Shown here one piece after another: positions 63,879-64,000 of a stretch of DNA of 64,000 bases (positions within the stretch are counted from its first letter, which is position 1; each line of letters opens with the position of its first letter). The notes under the pieces were generated by a model. That model ran no database searches. It worked only from the letters and a program-made list of their open reading frames with translations, and had not been told where the DNA came from. The DNA lies in assembly GCA_903813345.2 (NCBI GenBank), contig CAIIXF020000004.1, positions 15,011,196 through 15,075,195 on the forward strand. The letters are read 5' to 3'. Source of the stretch: Owenia fusiformis (Eukaryota > Annelida > Polychaeta > Sabellida > Oweniidae). The position numbers were made by a program, and so were the translations under genes.

Positions 63879-63995
63879 GAAAACCTGGAGAAGTTTAAAA
63901 ATCTGCAGACTTTAAACCTGAGCTGTAACGCAATAGAAAATGTAGAAAAACTTGACAAACTGTTAAATTTGGGAACTAAATTTATCATTGAATAG
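63879..63995 (+). CDS. Leucine-rich-repeat fragment resembling the CNTRL N-terminus
   Basis: The plus-strand frame reads ENLEKFKNLQTLNLSCNAI then ENVEKLDKLLNLGTKFIIE and stops at TAG 63993-63995. The SDS22-like pattern (LxxLNLSxNxIxxxExLxxLxxL) fits vertebrate centriolin ENLEKCVKLEVLNLSYNLI then GKIEKLDKLLKL better than a generic LRR, notably the EKLDKLL. The upstream in-frame stop is near 63843 and there is no obvious acceptor directly before the homology or GT donor at its end, so it may be a decayed duplicate of a CNTRL LRR exon or the start of a neighbouring LRR gene. Confidence 0.5.
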   Translation, partial: ENLEKFKNLQTLNLSCNAIENVEKLDKLLNLGTKFIIE

Positions 63996-64000
63996 GATCT

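Overview
This is a eukaryotic, animal-type window: AT-rich, with short exons, GT/AG introns, abundant DNA transposons, LINE fragments and long tandem arrays. The repeat load and the divergence of the main gene from its vertebrate counterpart suggest a marine invertebrate (lophotrochozoan or invertebrate deuterostome). The sequence alone does not fix the species.

The window is dominated by one plus-strand gene, the orthologue of centriolin (CNTRL), a giant coiled-coil protein of the mother centriole and midbody. I could join 39 coding exons from 5233 to the stop at 60249-60251, with splice phases agreeing at every junction (6,690 nt, about 2,229 residues). The 5' exons encoding the start codon and the N-terminal leucine-rich repeats were not found in the window. 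A short reading frame at 1-66 looks like the last exon of another plus-strand gene.

Layout: 1-5232, possible end of an upstream gene plus tandem repeats and two DNA elements. 5233-8199, CNTRL exons 1-4. 8200-19067, a 10.9 kb intron holding a complete antisense Kazal-type inhibitor gene (9186-10445), an orphan exon-like segment (13586-13740), a minus-strand LINE broken up by three other repeats, a mariner remnant, and decayed copies of CNTRL exon 5. 19068-34023, CNTRL exons 5-31. 34024-56376, a 22.35 kb intron, mostly (34660-54363) a mosaic array of two related modular repeat families (A A, then seven B, then A A). Both are saturated with TGACCT/AGGTCA nuclear-receptor-like half-sites, and three of the units end in short perfect hairpins. 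56377-60251, CNTRL exons 32-39, whose tail contains RS dipeptides encoded by the same AGGTCA word. 60252-64000, 3' UTR, a Tc1/mariner remnant, other repeats, and at 63879-63995 an isolated leucine-rich-repeat fragment resembling the CNTRL N-terminus.

Most interesting points: the half-site-rich modular array with hairpin tails, the possible recruitment of that repeat sequence into the CNTRL C-terminus, the nested antisense Kazal gene, the decayed tandem exon copies, and the LRR fragment lying downstream of its apparent parent gene. No virus-derived element was recognised.
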